Of a stretch of DNA of 64,000 nucleotides, positions 1 to 11,000 are shown one piece after another. Position 1 is the first letter of the stretch. Every line of letters starts with the position of its first letter. The position numbers and the translations under genes are program-made. The stretch covers positions 177,117,121 through 177,181,120 of the forward strand of contig CM061919.1 in NCBI GenBank assembly GCA_031002005.1, in the 5' to 3' direction. Source of the DNA: Vandiemenella viatica. Lineage: Eukaryota; Arthropoda; Insecta; Orthoptera; Morabidae. The notes under the pieces were generated by a model. The model was not told the DNA's origin and searched no databases. It saw only the letters and a list, made by a program, of their open reading frames with translations.

Positions 1-290
1 GTAAGAAATGAACGAGTTTTGGAAAGGTTGGGTCAGGCAAGAATTTTGTGAAAGAATCTTACAGACAGAAGAGACAGGCTGGTAGGTCATATTTTGAGAC
101 ATGCGGGATTGCTTAATTTGCTGGTGGAGGGAACAGTCGAAGATAAGAATTGTAGATGAAGACAGAGATTATAATATATGAAGCAGATAATTGAGGACGT
201 GGGTTGTAAGGGGTATGTAGAGATTATGAGGTTATCACAGGATAGGAAGGGATGGAGGATTGCATCAAACCAGTCGAAAGACTGACGACA
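1..290 (+). mobile_element. 3' end of endonuclease/RT LINE (same family as 10630-13779)
   Basis: This is the terminal part of a non-LTR retrotransposon whose 5' side lies outside the window. It aligns closely with positions 13580-13779 of the larger copy and continues about 100 bases beyond the point where that copy stops. The reading frame encodes the charged C-terminal tail, with words such as RQAGRSYFETCG-like residues broken by stops. The copy ends in a small hairpin-like segment (CAGTC-GAAA-GACTG) followed by an A-run at about 291-300, the expected 3' end of a LINE. It is not functional. Confidence 0.85.
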
Positions 291-1084
291 GCAAAAAAAA
301 ATTATACGAGAAATTCGTATAAATCATGGACTAAAAAAAAATCCACTCTCAGGACAATTCGGATACCAGCATTAATTTGATACCGATGAATTTTTTTTTC
401 ATTTAACCCTCCACTTAGTTCTCTAGAATTATTTCCCCCCCCCCCCACCCCCCTTTTTGATGTTATAATCGTATTTGTGATAGTAAAAACTAAAGAAATG
501 TGGAAATTATATATTTCTTTCTCTAAAGTGACATGAGGACAAACGATGATTCCATAATAGATCCGTTTTTCATTCGGAACTCTTAGCAGTTCGGTACCCT
601 GAATACAGGTGCCGCTGTGCCATGATATAAGAACATAACTCTAGAACGCGGAAGCTGTAGTCCGCATTCCGCGTACATGATATACGAGACATATTTCCTC
701 CGCGCCATTAAACGGGAATAAACGACAAATCCGCCAACGGTAAACAGAATACATTGTTGCAGGTCAGAAGTATAGCACGGATTTTATTATCGAGTTTACG
801 GTTGCGGTTAGACTTGTCTATGCTGTTACGTGGAAGAGAGGTTCCTTCAAAGGAACCCCGTTCCCCTTTGCGGACACGTATCCTGCTACCCGCATAAAAT
901 GTCCGACATGTTGCCAGAGTCACTTCTCAAAGTACCATGCGGAAGAAAACTGTTAATTACAGGGGCTGTGCAGCATATGATGTGTGATGCTGTATGAAAC
1001 TAACAATTAAATCATGTTACTAAGAACAAGAAGTTGTTCTATATAAGACTAATATCCCCTTAATAAATTCACTAGCAGAGTACC
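291..1084. other. Anonymous AT-rich DNA
   Basis: I see no recognisable gene. It contains a C-run at about 438-455 and a short minus-strand open frame (708-923) with no recognisable domain, which I treat as chance. Confidence 0.5.
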
Positions 1085-2275
1085 CAGCGTTTTCTGGTTT
1101 GATAGGGATTGATTTTAGTTTCTCAGTGAAAAACAAACCTACCAAGTTTCATGGAAATCGCCGTAGCTATTTCCGGAACGTAGCTTAACGTGTATTTCAC
1201 GCCCACTCTCTACAGTTAGGAGATAAGTTGGTGTTGATTTACACCACAGTACTTTTAATCACCCAGTTAGAAATACGCGAGCCAAGTTACATCAAAATTG
1301 CCTCAGTTATTTACAAAACGTAGCAAAACATCAGTTTTATGCCCAATCTACCAGAAGGGGAGCAAGTTGGTGTTGATTTACCAATTAGGTGCCCAATGAG
1401 AGTCACGTGTACCAAGGATAACATCGTACACCCCTACCCTATGAGCAGGTAAGTTTGGGATGAACTACACATATAGTATTTTTAGTCGCAAAATGAGAAA
1501 TATGTGTACCAAATTTCATCTAAATTGCCCCAGCCGTTTCCGGAGCGTAAAAAGATATGCCACTCACCCTATAATACCATGGAGGGCGTGATTGGAGGTT
1601 CATTTAACCGTACAGTAATTTTGGTTGTCCCTTGAGAAACACATGTAACAAGTATCATCAACACGTGCAGGTATTTCCGGAACTGATCCACTTCCACCCT
1701 ACCAGAAATGGAGTAAGTTGGTGCTGATTTGCCTACACAGTATTTTTAGTCGCTTAGTGGAAAGAATAAGCACTAAATTTCATCCAAATCATTCCAGCTG
1801 TTTCCAGAATGTAACAAAGCGTTTACTTAGTCCCACCCTTCAGTAGGGATGTGGATTAGAGTTGATTTACCTTACAGCATTTACAGTCGCCAAATGAGAA
1901 ATATGTGTACCAAGTTTCATTTAATTCGCTATATCCATTTCCGGAACGTAACAAAACGTCTTAGCAAGTTCGAGAGACACCAATTAAGGAAGAAGCAATA
2001 GTTTTAGTTTGAAAAGTTGAATCATGTGAATCAAATTTCATACCAATCGGTCTAGTTTGTATATACCCAAATGCTTCAACCCCCCCTGCCCTCAAAGAAG
2101 TGAGTTGGATTAATTTGTTGCTACAGCCTTCCTTCCCAGAGGTCCTTCCTCAGCAGGGATCCATGAAACAATATTAATAAATAAATAAAACATAAAAATG
2201 TGTACCGATTTCCATCAAAATAGCTACAACTAATCGATTCTGAAACAAACATACATACATACAAACGTTGATATT
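1085..2275. repeat. Degenerate tandem array, ~130-bp unit, 7-8 units
   Basis: A unit of roughly 120-145 bases recurs with much drift. Recognition words in order are a GAAATATGTGTACCAAGTTTCAT-like start, a 'cca-gctgtttccgga-cgtaacaaaacg' centre, a 'cccaccctaccag' stretch, and 'agttggtgttgattta..acagtatttttagtcgc' before the next unit. Copies start near 1127, 1268, 1402, 1496, 1632, 1752, 1898 and 2028. The array ends in a CATA tetranucleotide run at about 2252-2268. Such units are known as non-coding dispersed and tandem repeats in insects. The family name is unknown to me. Confidence 0.75.
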
Positions 2276-3795
2276 TATACACGTTCAACGACTATTCTGC
2301 CTGCAGCATCACCAGCACAAAAATAGACGAGTGGGCGAGTTTGAAATAAAGGGAGTTGCAATAAGAACGCAAGATTTGAATTTTAAGTAAAACATAGTTT
2401 TCTGAAACAAAGTATTGAAGTATTTATTGATTTATAACTTATACGTTTGGGAATTATGTATGGAACAACACATCCGGTAAATGGCCGCCATGGTTCATGA
2501 AAGGAACTTAAAATTATTAAAAACATACTTAAAATAATTATGCCTTCTAATGTAACGACGTCTGCGAGATGTCATTCTGGCTCGGGATAAACTTCAATCT
2601 CATAAAAACATTCGTAAACATTGTTTCTCGAAAATGAAAGCTAAACAAAAGCCAAAACATAATTAATTGTTGATTTGAACAAGATACATACTTTTATTTC
2701 AGGAATTTAGCAATTCATTTATTTTCGGTTCCTTAATTTAAAGCAATTGTTATTAAATAGTGTTCGAAACCTTGATTTTGTAATCACATCTCTGGCAGGG
2801 CGCACGTCGTTTGCGATACAGACAAAAGTAGCCTTTTATTTCTATTAACGATCATTATTCTGAGCGACAAAGAGGTATTACCGAATGTGCATTGTCAGAA
2901 TCTCCTCCAGTGTTTGTTAGTGGAAGTGTTATCTTGACCAGTTTCACGAGTAATTCTGATTGGCTGAAGGCTCCACAAATATCCAGGTTGATCTTTTCTA
3001 CATCACAATCTGGTGGTAATCGCAAGTTTCTGTTTGTTGCACTAGTAGTTCAAACTAAGTTTTGCTTTAAATCTTTTCTCATTATATAAACTCGATTTTT
3101 TTTTAAATCGTCAAGGAATATAATAAATTTAAAATTGTACAGAATTCCGATAGTGTTGTAATAGAGTGACATTTCATCCGTTCAAACTGCAGAAAAATGT
3201 AATTTCCTGTCTTCGTTTCTCGTTGTCATTCCGTTTGATTCTGCGTTTAAGTGTTCATTTGATTCAGTTATGTCTCCCAGCCAACACTGCTGATGGAGTT
3301 TGTCTCATAAACCAGACACGCTTGTGTCCCAATCTCCGTTGATTTAGCTTTCTGACTGTTTCAGCAACTAAAATCAGTTCTCAAAAGTTGTTGACTGATA
3401 TCATTAATATTCGTAAGATGAGCGTAGCATTTTAAGAGTAACGTTTCTTGTCTCTTTTATATCGTTATAAAATTACGTGAAAAATGAAATACAGACTGAA
3501 CTTCTAGGAAATATGCTCTAAGGATTTATATTTGCGTGAGAAATATGAAGCAATGGAAATTAACCTCTCTTCTAAGCATTAATGTTTTTAAGTGTATTAT
3601 TTTCAAGTAATTTAATCCTCCAATTCGATAAATGTTTAAAATGTTATTAATCAAAGGAAAGTGATCTGATTCAATTAAATATAACATACCAACACTCCTG
3701 CTTCTTTTTCATTCATTCGCCTCCCGTTCGTTTTCCCTTCCTTTGCTCCGCTCCTTGGCTCCCTCTCTCCACTGATTCTTTCTTCCTCTATAATT
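2276..3795. other. Anonymous AT-rich DNA with one dispersed repeat copy
   Basis: No gene is supported. Positions 2655-2805 are homologous to 4415-4565 (see that entry). The open frame at 2892-3089 has no recognisable domain. Confidence 0.5.
2655..2805 (+). repeat. Dispersed repeat X, copy 1
   Basis: The stretch shares a long gapped alignment with 4415-4565, including the words 'acatacttttatttc', 'agcaattcattt', and 'tttgtaatcacatctctggc' against 'acatacttttcctcg', 'ggcaattcattt' and 'tttgtagtagcatctccggc'. A third, shorter copy lies on the minus strand at about 23095-23145. No coding capacity is visible. The class is unknown. Confidence 0.6.
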
Positions 3796-3802
3796 TATTC
3801 AA

Positions 3803-4074
3803 TTTCATGTGGTTTTCATGACGTGGTGACAGAGTTTCTAACAGGCTAGGCATTTTGCCTCTATTGTAGCCACTTAACATAGACCGGTAATCCCACCAAC
3901 GTGGAATCCGACTACGGAATCGTTTTTGCGTACTTCGCATGCCCCAAACAAGTTTTGTCAGAAGTGAAGGACGGCTTGTGGGCATTTCAGAATCGCAGTC
4001 GATATCTGAATTTGAATCAGGTACCTACCGATTACCAGTCAGCCATCTTAACCACTAAGCCACCAAACAGCTCG
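3803..4074 (-). mobile_element. tRNA-derived SINE, family 2, copy 1
   Basis: Read on the minus strand it starts with a tRNA-like head: a box A-like 'tggcttagtggttaagatgg', then a box B-like 'ctgattcaaattc'. The body matches the second copy at 5660-5942 throughout, including the plus-strand words 'tggtgacagggtttct' (here tggtgacagagtttct) and 'ccggcaatcctgctgggt' (here ccggtaatcccaccaacgt). It is diverged and probably old. Confidence 0.7.
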
Positions 4075-4617
4075 TAATAATGATGATAGTATCATTTTAA
4101 AAAAAAACCTATCTTGTAAGCCCGTCAAAGATGACACGTTGAACGTAGAGTTCTGACAATACATTTCTTCGGACTTACTATAATACTGACGGAAAAAGTA
4201 GCGAAAACATCTACATCCAATATCAATAGCTTCTAAGCCCGTATTGAAACCAGTGTTCTGGAAGTACACTTCCTTGGAAAAAACACTTGAGATTACGCTT
4301 ATGACCTTAAAAGCGATGCAATGTGGTAAATAAATAATAGTTTACCCTAACAGTGATGTCTCTGGACAGAGAGTATAAGAAAACATTTATATCGACTGAA
4401 TATAAATAAACAAAAAGTAATTAATTATTAATATGTTAATTTAAACGCAGTACATACTTTTCCTCGGCGTTCTGGCAATTCATTTCTTCGCGGTTGCTTC
4501 ACTAAATAGAACTGTTACGTAATAACGCTCATAACTTTTATTTTGTAGTAGCATCTCCGGCCGTTGTTAGTCAGGCAACAAAGGCCGAGCGTGTGACGTC
4601 AGCAATACGAATATGAT
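4075..4617. other. Anonymous DNA with dispersed repeat copy
   Basis: Apart from repeat X copy 2 at 4415-4565 I see nothing. The minus-strand frame at 4048-4269 has no recognisable domain. Confidence 0.45.
4415..4565 (+). repeat. Dispersed repeat X, copy 2
   Basis: Homologous to 2655-2805, with shared words around 'ggcaattcatttcttcg' and 'tttgtagtagcatctccggc'. The two lie 1.75 kb apart in the same orientation. No inverted repeats or target duplication were found. Confidence 0.6.
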
Positions 4618-4983
4618 GAGGGTGAGTCAATTAATTACGTGAGTTGTTTTTCTGGAATTCTTAACCCCCCCCAAATCTGGTGAGATTTGGTGAGATCTGG
4701 TCGCACCCTCCCCCCTCTAAAATGAAGTGAAATTTTGACGGAGACCGCCCCCCCTATCTTCTAATCGACCTTGTAGTTTTCTGAGACCTTTTTTTTCTTG
4801 ACCATATAACCCCCCCCCCCTCCCGAAAAGTCGACATTCGTATACTATTTTTTAGGTTTACCATCCTTCAAGAATTTCAAAACCTTAGTTCCGTTGAACC
4901 CGCCCACCTCCCCCTTGGTGAGGTTTCGTGAGATTTCGCCGGACTCCCCCCTTTTTCACCTCACGTAATTAATGGACACCCTC
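4618..4983. mobile_element. G/C-rich MITE type 1, copy 1
   Basis: Non-autonomous DNA element with terminal inverted repeats. The left end reads GAGGGTGAGTCAATTAATTA and the right end, reverse-complemented, GAGGGTGTCCATTAATTACG. The inside is non-coding, with C-runs and G/C-rich blocks, and repeats the word 'gtgagat'. TGA follows the right end and TGA also overlaps the left end, so the 3-bp target duplication is ambiguous here, but it is clear in other copies (TTA at 37415-37775, TGA at 38786-39557). Confidence 0.8.
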
Positions 4984-5103
4984 TGACCAAAGTAGCATTT
5001 TATTATTATAAAAAGAAAACATATTCGTGCTGGTCGACTGGAGACACGGACTAATAAATGAACACACCGGATACGATGTCAACTCAAACCTGCCCATCTT
5101 TCT

Positions 5104-5165
5104 CACTACTGTTTTTAGGTGAATGATCGGTTATACTACTGTTTTTAGGTGAATGATCGGTTATA
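5104..5165. repeat. Perfect tandem duplication, 31-bp unit x2
   Basis: The unit 'actactgtttttaggtgaat' plus 11 more bases occurs twice, head to tail, without visible differences. It is a recent local duplication. Confidence 0.9.
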
Positions 5166-5328
5166 TTCCTTCACGGAACAATACGACAAACTTTATTTGA
5201 TATTTTTTGATGGATGTGGAAATTCTCCCTCGTTTATTTTAACGCAGGTCACCTGATCATGAAAATATTTCCCCCTGCATCAAGCTGTGAAGGTCAAATA
5301 ACTTCACAAAATATTAGATCTAACAAAT

Positions 5329-5329
5329 A

Positions 5330-5360
<31 letters not shown>
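5329..5360. repeat. (ATT)n microsatellite
   Basis: About ten uninterrupted ATT units. The short frame across it has a poly-isoleucine run and is not a gene. Confidence 0.95.
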
Positions 5361-5659
5361 GCAGCTATATCGATCCTTTTTTCAGGATGTAGCCTCTTTA
5401 AGCCTGATGAGCTATATATTGCTGGAGTTGTTTGTCGGTAGAAAGCTGACAGAGGTTAATCAGTTGAGGTGTTTTACGGCCCCAATGAGCAAGCCTCTTT
5501 CTGATTTGGTCAGGCGATACCATTCAGTCAAGACGGGGTAATTCTTAACTAGCCCACGTCTCGTTAGATTTCAATAACGTCAGTTCGCCATTCAGTTAGT
5601 ATAGTAACATGTTGTAGTATTCAGTTTACACAAATATAAAAACAATTCCGTACGGTCCT

Positions 5660-5942
5660 AATGACCTGGTGACAGGGTTTCTATTGCCTGAGCATTCCGT
5701 CCTTGTTGCAACCGCCTTAACCTAACCCGGCAATCCTGCTGGGTACAGAGGACTTGCAGCTTAACGTGAAATCTGAGCCACGGGAGAGTTCGAGCGTACT
5801 TCACATTACACAGCCAACTGTGACAGAGGTGAAGGTCGGGTTAAATGCCTATGAAAATCCCCGTCAAAACAGAGATTCGAAACAGGGACCTTTCGATCTC
5901 CAGTCAGACGCCATAACCACTGAGTCACTAGACCACTCCTTA
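5660..5942 (-). mobile_element. tRNA-derived SINE, family 2, copy 2
   Basis: On the minus strand the head reads 'ctagtgactcagtggttatgg' (box A-like), followed by 'ctgtttcgaatctctg' (box B). The rest aligns with the copy at 3803-4074. The forward frame at 5754-5954 is spurious coding inside the SINE. Confidence 0.75.
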
Positions 5943-7191
5943 CGCAAGATATGAGGAGCTAGTTCAGTAGTTATTACTTATAATGGCTATAATGAGATAT
6001 CCTTACAGATCGCGCTTCAACGGTATTGCATAAATTCCTCAGTGATCAATAAATGGGATTATAAAGGCGATACTTGTCTATATTATTGGTTACATAGATT
6101 ATCTAAGAACTGTCATTTTCATGCCTTACGTTCCCCAACATGTTAATGGGACTGTGTCAAATAATTCATGACAAACAATATATTTCTGTAGCTCACGAGG
6201 CATTGTTTAGATCCACAGATATGCAAGAAGATCAAGACGGCAGAAGACATCCTGAAGAAAGAAGATAGTGCAAGAGGATCAGAAGGCTTAGCAAAGATTC
6301 CAAAGTTTAGTCAACTTCCACCCTAAAGTTTGTTTCCACCTAGAGTCTCCAAAGTCAACCAATATCCGCTCAGGATAATTAACAGTGTAGGATTCGGCAC
6401 AGAGGGTAAGAAGACTACATCTTACAAAGTTTTGCGACTCGTCAATGGCGATGATACTATTGACAATGTATGAACAGGAAATCATGAAGGGAACTTTCTC
6501 ATGAAGCCTTTGCTTACATACCTTGTTTGGTATTAAGTTGTTCGTGTCAAGACGACGTTAAGCATTTGTGAGGAAAGACATCCTCTGTAGCTATAGTGGC
6601 TGCGAGGTGGCGTGTCGTAGGGTTGTGGCTGGGTGCAGGCAAGGGCAACGCCCTGCAGACAGGGGCAGGACTCGCAGTGCCTTATCGATCTGCCCTTCCT
6701 CAACGCCGAGTCAGCGGAGGATTTTGCAGGACGGGCGGGCGAAGCTGTCTCAAGAGTACTGCCCCGTCCCGGCTAGATCAGGCCGTTGAACCAACACGCC
6801 ATATTGAGGACGAGGGTTTGACTCAGTTGACAAGGAGCTGCTCTCGGAAAACGTTCCAATGAAATGAGACAATCGAGAAAAAATACCGGCAGAACCTCCG
6901 TCCAGATCAGCAGGTGGTTTAGAGGTAAATTTGCAAAGATTCATTCTAGATCTTGAAAACTACTTGCTACAAGCCCACACTACGCGCATAAAAGACTGTT
7001 ACGAGACAATCTTTTTCTTGTCGCATATTTTGAGTTTGTTTATTGTAGTCCTTTTATATTTTGTCTTTTCTTACCTTTTGTAGTAGTTCGAATTTAGCAC
7101 CAGTGGGTAGGGCGCTTGCTTTCTAAAGTTCGCTGCTGCGGTCCCCAATTGAAATCGAGATTGGGTAATGAATTTTTAAGTGTTTGATAAT
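5943..7191. other. Anonymous DNA with a G/C-richer block
   Basis: No gene is recognised. Positions 6570-6800 are clearly richer in G and C than their surroundings and open in several frames on both strands, but no domain is visible. Positions 7097-7180 contain a weak tRNA-like head ('cagtgggtagggcgcttgc') that may be a SINE relic. Confidence 0.4.
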
Positions 7192-7433
7192 ATTGGGGTG
7201 TCTATTAATTACGTGAGGTGCAATAGGGAGAAGGGGGTCCGGTGAAATCACGCCAAGGAGAGGTGACAGAAATCTTACGTCATCTTTTTTTAATTCCTTG
7301 AAGAACAGCAGAGATAAAAATAGTTTAAAAACTACGTCGAGCTAAAATAAATGGCCTCGAAAACTGACGAGATCGTCAGCAGAAGGGGGGGGGGGAGAGG
7401 GAGGGCAGATTTCCGAAAAAAAAAAACACCAGG
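7192..7433. mobile_element. G/C-rich MITE type 1, truncated copy
   Basis: The left end (GGGGTGTCTATTAATTACGT) and the inner words 'gtgaggtgcaat' and 'gggggtccggtgaaatc' match the other type 1 copies. The right side stops within 'gatttccgaaaaa..cacc', just before the terminal repeat should appear, so the right inverted repeat is missing. A G-run of ten lies at about 7384-7395. Confidence 0.75.
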
Positions 7434-7548
7434 TCGTTCCGTGCTTTGGATTCCTTGGATTCCACATTAAACTGCAGGTCCTAGAGAAAGGAACTGGCCG
7501 TCCTAACTCTGATCCAATGGAATTACTGTGCCTCTTTCGGGAGGATTC

Positions 7549-7789
7549 TCTTTTTTCTATCTGCTTAACGTCTCTCTAACAGCGAGGTCTTTAGAGACGG
7601 GAAAGGATGGGGGGGCAAGAAATGGGAAGGAATTCGGCCATGGCCTTTTGAAGGAAGCATCCCGGCATTTGCCTGGAGTGATTTGGGAAACCATGGAAAA
7701 CCCAAATCTGGATGCCCGGACGGGGATTCGAACCGCCATCCTCCAGAATGTGAGGCCAGAACGCTAGCCGTTACACCACCACACTCGGT
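7549..7789 (-). mobile_element. tRNA-derived SINE, family 1 subfamily A
   Basis: This is a full-length minus-strand copy. The head has box A (tGGTGTAACGG region) and box B (GGTTCGAATCC), then the family body with 'ccagatttgggttttcca' and a terminal hairpin formed by CGTCTC and GAGACG. An 11-bp target duplication, cgggaggattc, lies at 7538-7548 and 7790-7800. Frames on both strands across it are spurious. Confidence 0.93.
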
Positions 7790-8098
7790 CGGGAGGATTC
7801 AGTCAACTCCCGGGTTGTAGACTAAATTTAGTTTATTCAGCAGAGATAAGATTGTTAATCATATGGAGTCTCCACTGTTTTATTTCTCAGATATCCTTTA
7901 TTTACATCAAACGGTTCAATTATATCTGACAGATAGTGAATCTTCTCTTCTTGTCAAACTCAATACAATTTACTATTCTTTTAAAATTCAAAAAAGCAAT
8001 ATACAGTTTTTTCTTATTTCATGGTTCCTACATGGTTCCTATGTTCCAGAGATAGTTTACAACAACAGGTTCCATATTCCAAAGACCGTTTTTAACAC
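7790..8098. other. Anonymous AT-rich DNA
   Basis: Nothing recognised. The plus-strand frame 7863-8126 runs into the tandem duplication and has no domain. Confidence 0.4.
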
Positions 8099-8968
8099 GT
8101 ATCAAATATACATACACAAAAGTTGATATTGATACGTGGATAATCTTCCTTATATTACACTCTGTAATGTATAATGGAATTTGTACAGTATTCCGCAAGC
8201 AGTACCGACAGTTTCTGAGTTAGAAATAAGCCGCATCATTCATGAAGTCGATGTTACTGATGTTAGATAGATAAGCCTGCAGCATATTCTAATCCACTTT
8301 TGTTAGGATAACAACACCGTGTGAGTTCGTCTCAGTAATCATTTAAAAACCTGAATTTAGTATGCAATTTAGTGTTAAGAATAGGATAAATAAAAAATTT
8401 TTTAGTTATTGCTATAAGAATAGGGTAGCGTTATAAATGAAATTACCAGATTTGTTGATACTTTACGAGCAAACTACTTGAATAACTTAAAACTGATCAT
8501 TGCTCTTTCGGAAATAATATTTCTTTTGTAAGAAAGAATTCAGTGAAATATTTAACTCGTATCAAATATACATACACAAAACTTGATACGTGGATAATCT
8601 TCCTTATATTACACTCTGTAATGTATAATGGAATTTGTAGAATATTCCGCAAGCAGTACCGACAGTTTCTGAGTTATAAATAAGCCGCATCGTTCATGAA
8701 GTCGATGTTACTGATGTTAGCTAGGTAAACCTGCAGTATATACTAATCCACTTTTGTTAGGATAACAACACCGTGTGGGTTCGTCTCAGTAATCGTTTAA
8801 AAACCTGAATTCAGTATGCAATTTAGTGTTAAGAATAGGATAAATAAAAAAACTTTTTTAGTTATTGCTATAAGAGTAGGGTAGCGTTATAAATGAAATT
8901 AACAGATTTATTGATACTTTACGAGCAATAATATTTCTTTTGTAAGAAAGATTTCAGTGAAATATTTA
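8099..8968. repeat. Tandem segmental duplication, ~460-bp unit x2
   Basis: Positions 8101-8560 and 8561-8968 are near-identical in the same orientation; for example 'atcaaatatacatacacaaa' occurs at both starts. The second unit lacks about 42-50 bases present near 8465-8510. Substitutions are few, so the event is fairly recent. No gene is present. Confidence 0.92.
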
Positions 8969-10275
8969 AAACTATTTCCTACATTGGAGCTGTTTCCCAG
9001 CGATCGTAAACAAAATAGAAGCGGGATACTGCTGATGCCTTGTAATTGTAGATAAAACTTTTATCACTAGTTTATAGTTTGTCCTGTACTCATGCAGATG
9101 AGCTCAGCGGACAGCAGTTTGCCGGTGGTGCTCTTATCCGATTGCCCAGTACTCCAGGCGGAGTCCGTATGCTCTATTCCAATTGGATAAATTCTTCTTT
9201 CATTGCTGTTTTGCACCAGAGTAGTTGGAACTAGTTTCTAAAACTCTCAACACTAAACAGTTCTAAAACTAATGAAATGGAGTTTCTCATGTGTCTTGAG
9301 AGGGAAGTTTCAAGCTTCGCTTAACCTTGAAGCCGGTTTTTCATTACATCCTCGTTCTCAATAAAAGGATGTTTTTGGTAATGTGAATCTACGTTACAGT
9401 TTTCCCACTAGAAAAGACCCGCGTCGTTTCATGGCATAAAAATTTTCACATAAAAATGGACACACCTAATACTTCTTGGAGATCCAAATCAGAATATTAC
9501 GAAAGGTTCAGACCGAACCGACATTCAAGTTTGCCGAATCTGGGCGAGTATTAGCTCTCCCCATTAACAGCACATTTGACGGTTCTAGGGCCTTATTAAG
9601 AAGAATAAGAAGCCATTTTAGGCTTTTTTTTATATATAGTAATGGTTTTTTAATGGTTTCCGCGCATGGCTCAATGTTGAATTCACAGCTAGGAAAAAAA
9701 AAGTTATACCAGAGTAGTTCCGTATAACAACCGCCACGTAGAACCCCGTCCAATCAATTGCATCGGAACAAGAAATTTAGACAGAAGCTATAAATACAGG
9801 AGCAAAGTTAGAGCGGGATCTTGTTACGGCGCAAGAGTGTAAGTGCTTGATTGAGTAGGAAAAGTATGTACAACGTACAAGTATGTGTGGTTTATGGCTG
9901 AATTTATCTGAGTATAAATTTTTGAGAAGTTTATGGGGTGTAAGTTTGGTTATTCGCTGTTTTCTTCATAAGTGAGGACTTTCTAATAGTAACTCAAAGT
10001 TAGGTTTCTTTTTCGTCGGGGCAAAGTAAAAATACCATTTTTTAAGTGTGACCAAGAGAAGTCATTAGTTAGATAGGAATGAGAATGTACCAAGACTTTT
10101 AGTGTGCTTAACTCAGATTCATCGAAGCCGTAAATCGTATTAATATTCCGCTGTTTAGAGAGTCATCGTCTAATTTGCTCATGTTAAAGCAGCAAATTGA
10201 CCACTACGTATTTCAGAAAAATGTGTGCATCATTCATCACTGCGCAACATATGCAAATAATTGTTAGGATCAGTT
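8969..10275. other. Anonymous DNA
   Basis: I see no gene or repeat that I can name. The overlapping frames at 9476-9727 (plus) and 9508-9753 (minus) are shadows of each other and neither has a recognisable domain. Confidence 0.4.
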
Positions 10276-10286
10276 AGGAATTTTTA

Positions 10287-10498
10287 CGTTCTGGCCTCGC
10301 ATTCGGGAGGACGGCGGTTCGAATCACCGTCCGGGCATCTAAATTTGGGTTTTCCATGGTTTCCCAAATCCCTCCAGGCAAATGCCTGGAAGCTTCCTCC
10401 AAAAGGCCATGGCCGAATTCCTTCCCATTCCTTGCCCCCCCCATCCTTTCCCGTCTCTAAAGACCTCGCTGTTAAGAGACGTTAAGCGATTAAAAAAA
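10287..10498 (+). mobile_element. SINE family 1 subfamily A, 5'-truncated on insertion
   Basis: The copy starts at 'cgttctggcctcgcattcgg', so it lacks box A, but an intact 11-bp target duplication, aggaattttta, flanks it at 10276-10286 and 10499-10509. The truncation therefore happened during insertion. It keeps box B, the body, the terminal CGTCTC/GAGACG hairpin and an A-run. Confidence 0.93.
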
Positions 10499-11000
10499 AG
10501 GAATTTTTATTAATTTGGTACACATATTAATCATTATTGCGTAATATACATGTATTTTAAAGAATATATTAGAACCAGTTAATGAATATTCGGGGTGTAT
10601 GAGTTTCGGAGAGACTATATTAGGCTTTACAACCAAATGTCAACCTCTCCTACACGTGGTGCACCCTGTTTGCACGGACGAGGCTCTGGCGACTGAAAGA
10701 TTCCCGGTATAAGGAGTCACCCAGGTCACCCACTGAATTGGGAGCGGGTCCCGGGCACCCTCTTGCCCTTGGGGTTGGAATTGGCCCCTAAACGCGGGTG
10801 AATAAGAGTGATCAACGGCATGAGGATGCAGAAGACAACGGGAAACCACTGCATTAAAGACCCAATGGTATCCCCAGTACATGTAATCCTCTCAAATTAT
10901 ATATATCGTGATGGCTTCTTCCTGGGTAAAATATTCTGGAGGTAAAATAGTCCCCCAATCGGATCACCAAGTGGGGACTACTCAAAGAGGAGTCATCAGA

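Noticed and set aside
1085..2060. CRISPR-like array of regularly spaced repeats
   Set aside because: The units are long, diverged and contiguous, with no short identical repeat or unique spacers, and the context is eukaryotic.
7549..7789. tRNA gene candidates at SINE heads (also 16266, 46754, 60732, 62073 and others)
   Set aside because: Box A and box B are present, but no complete cloverleaf with acceptor stem was seen and the head continues into the SINE body with flanking target duplications.
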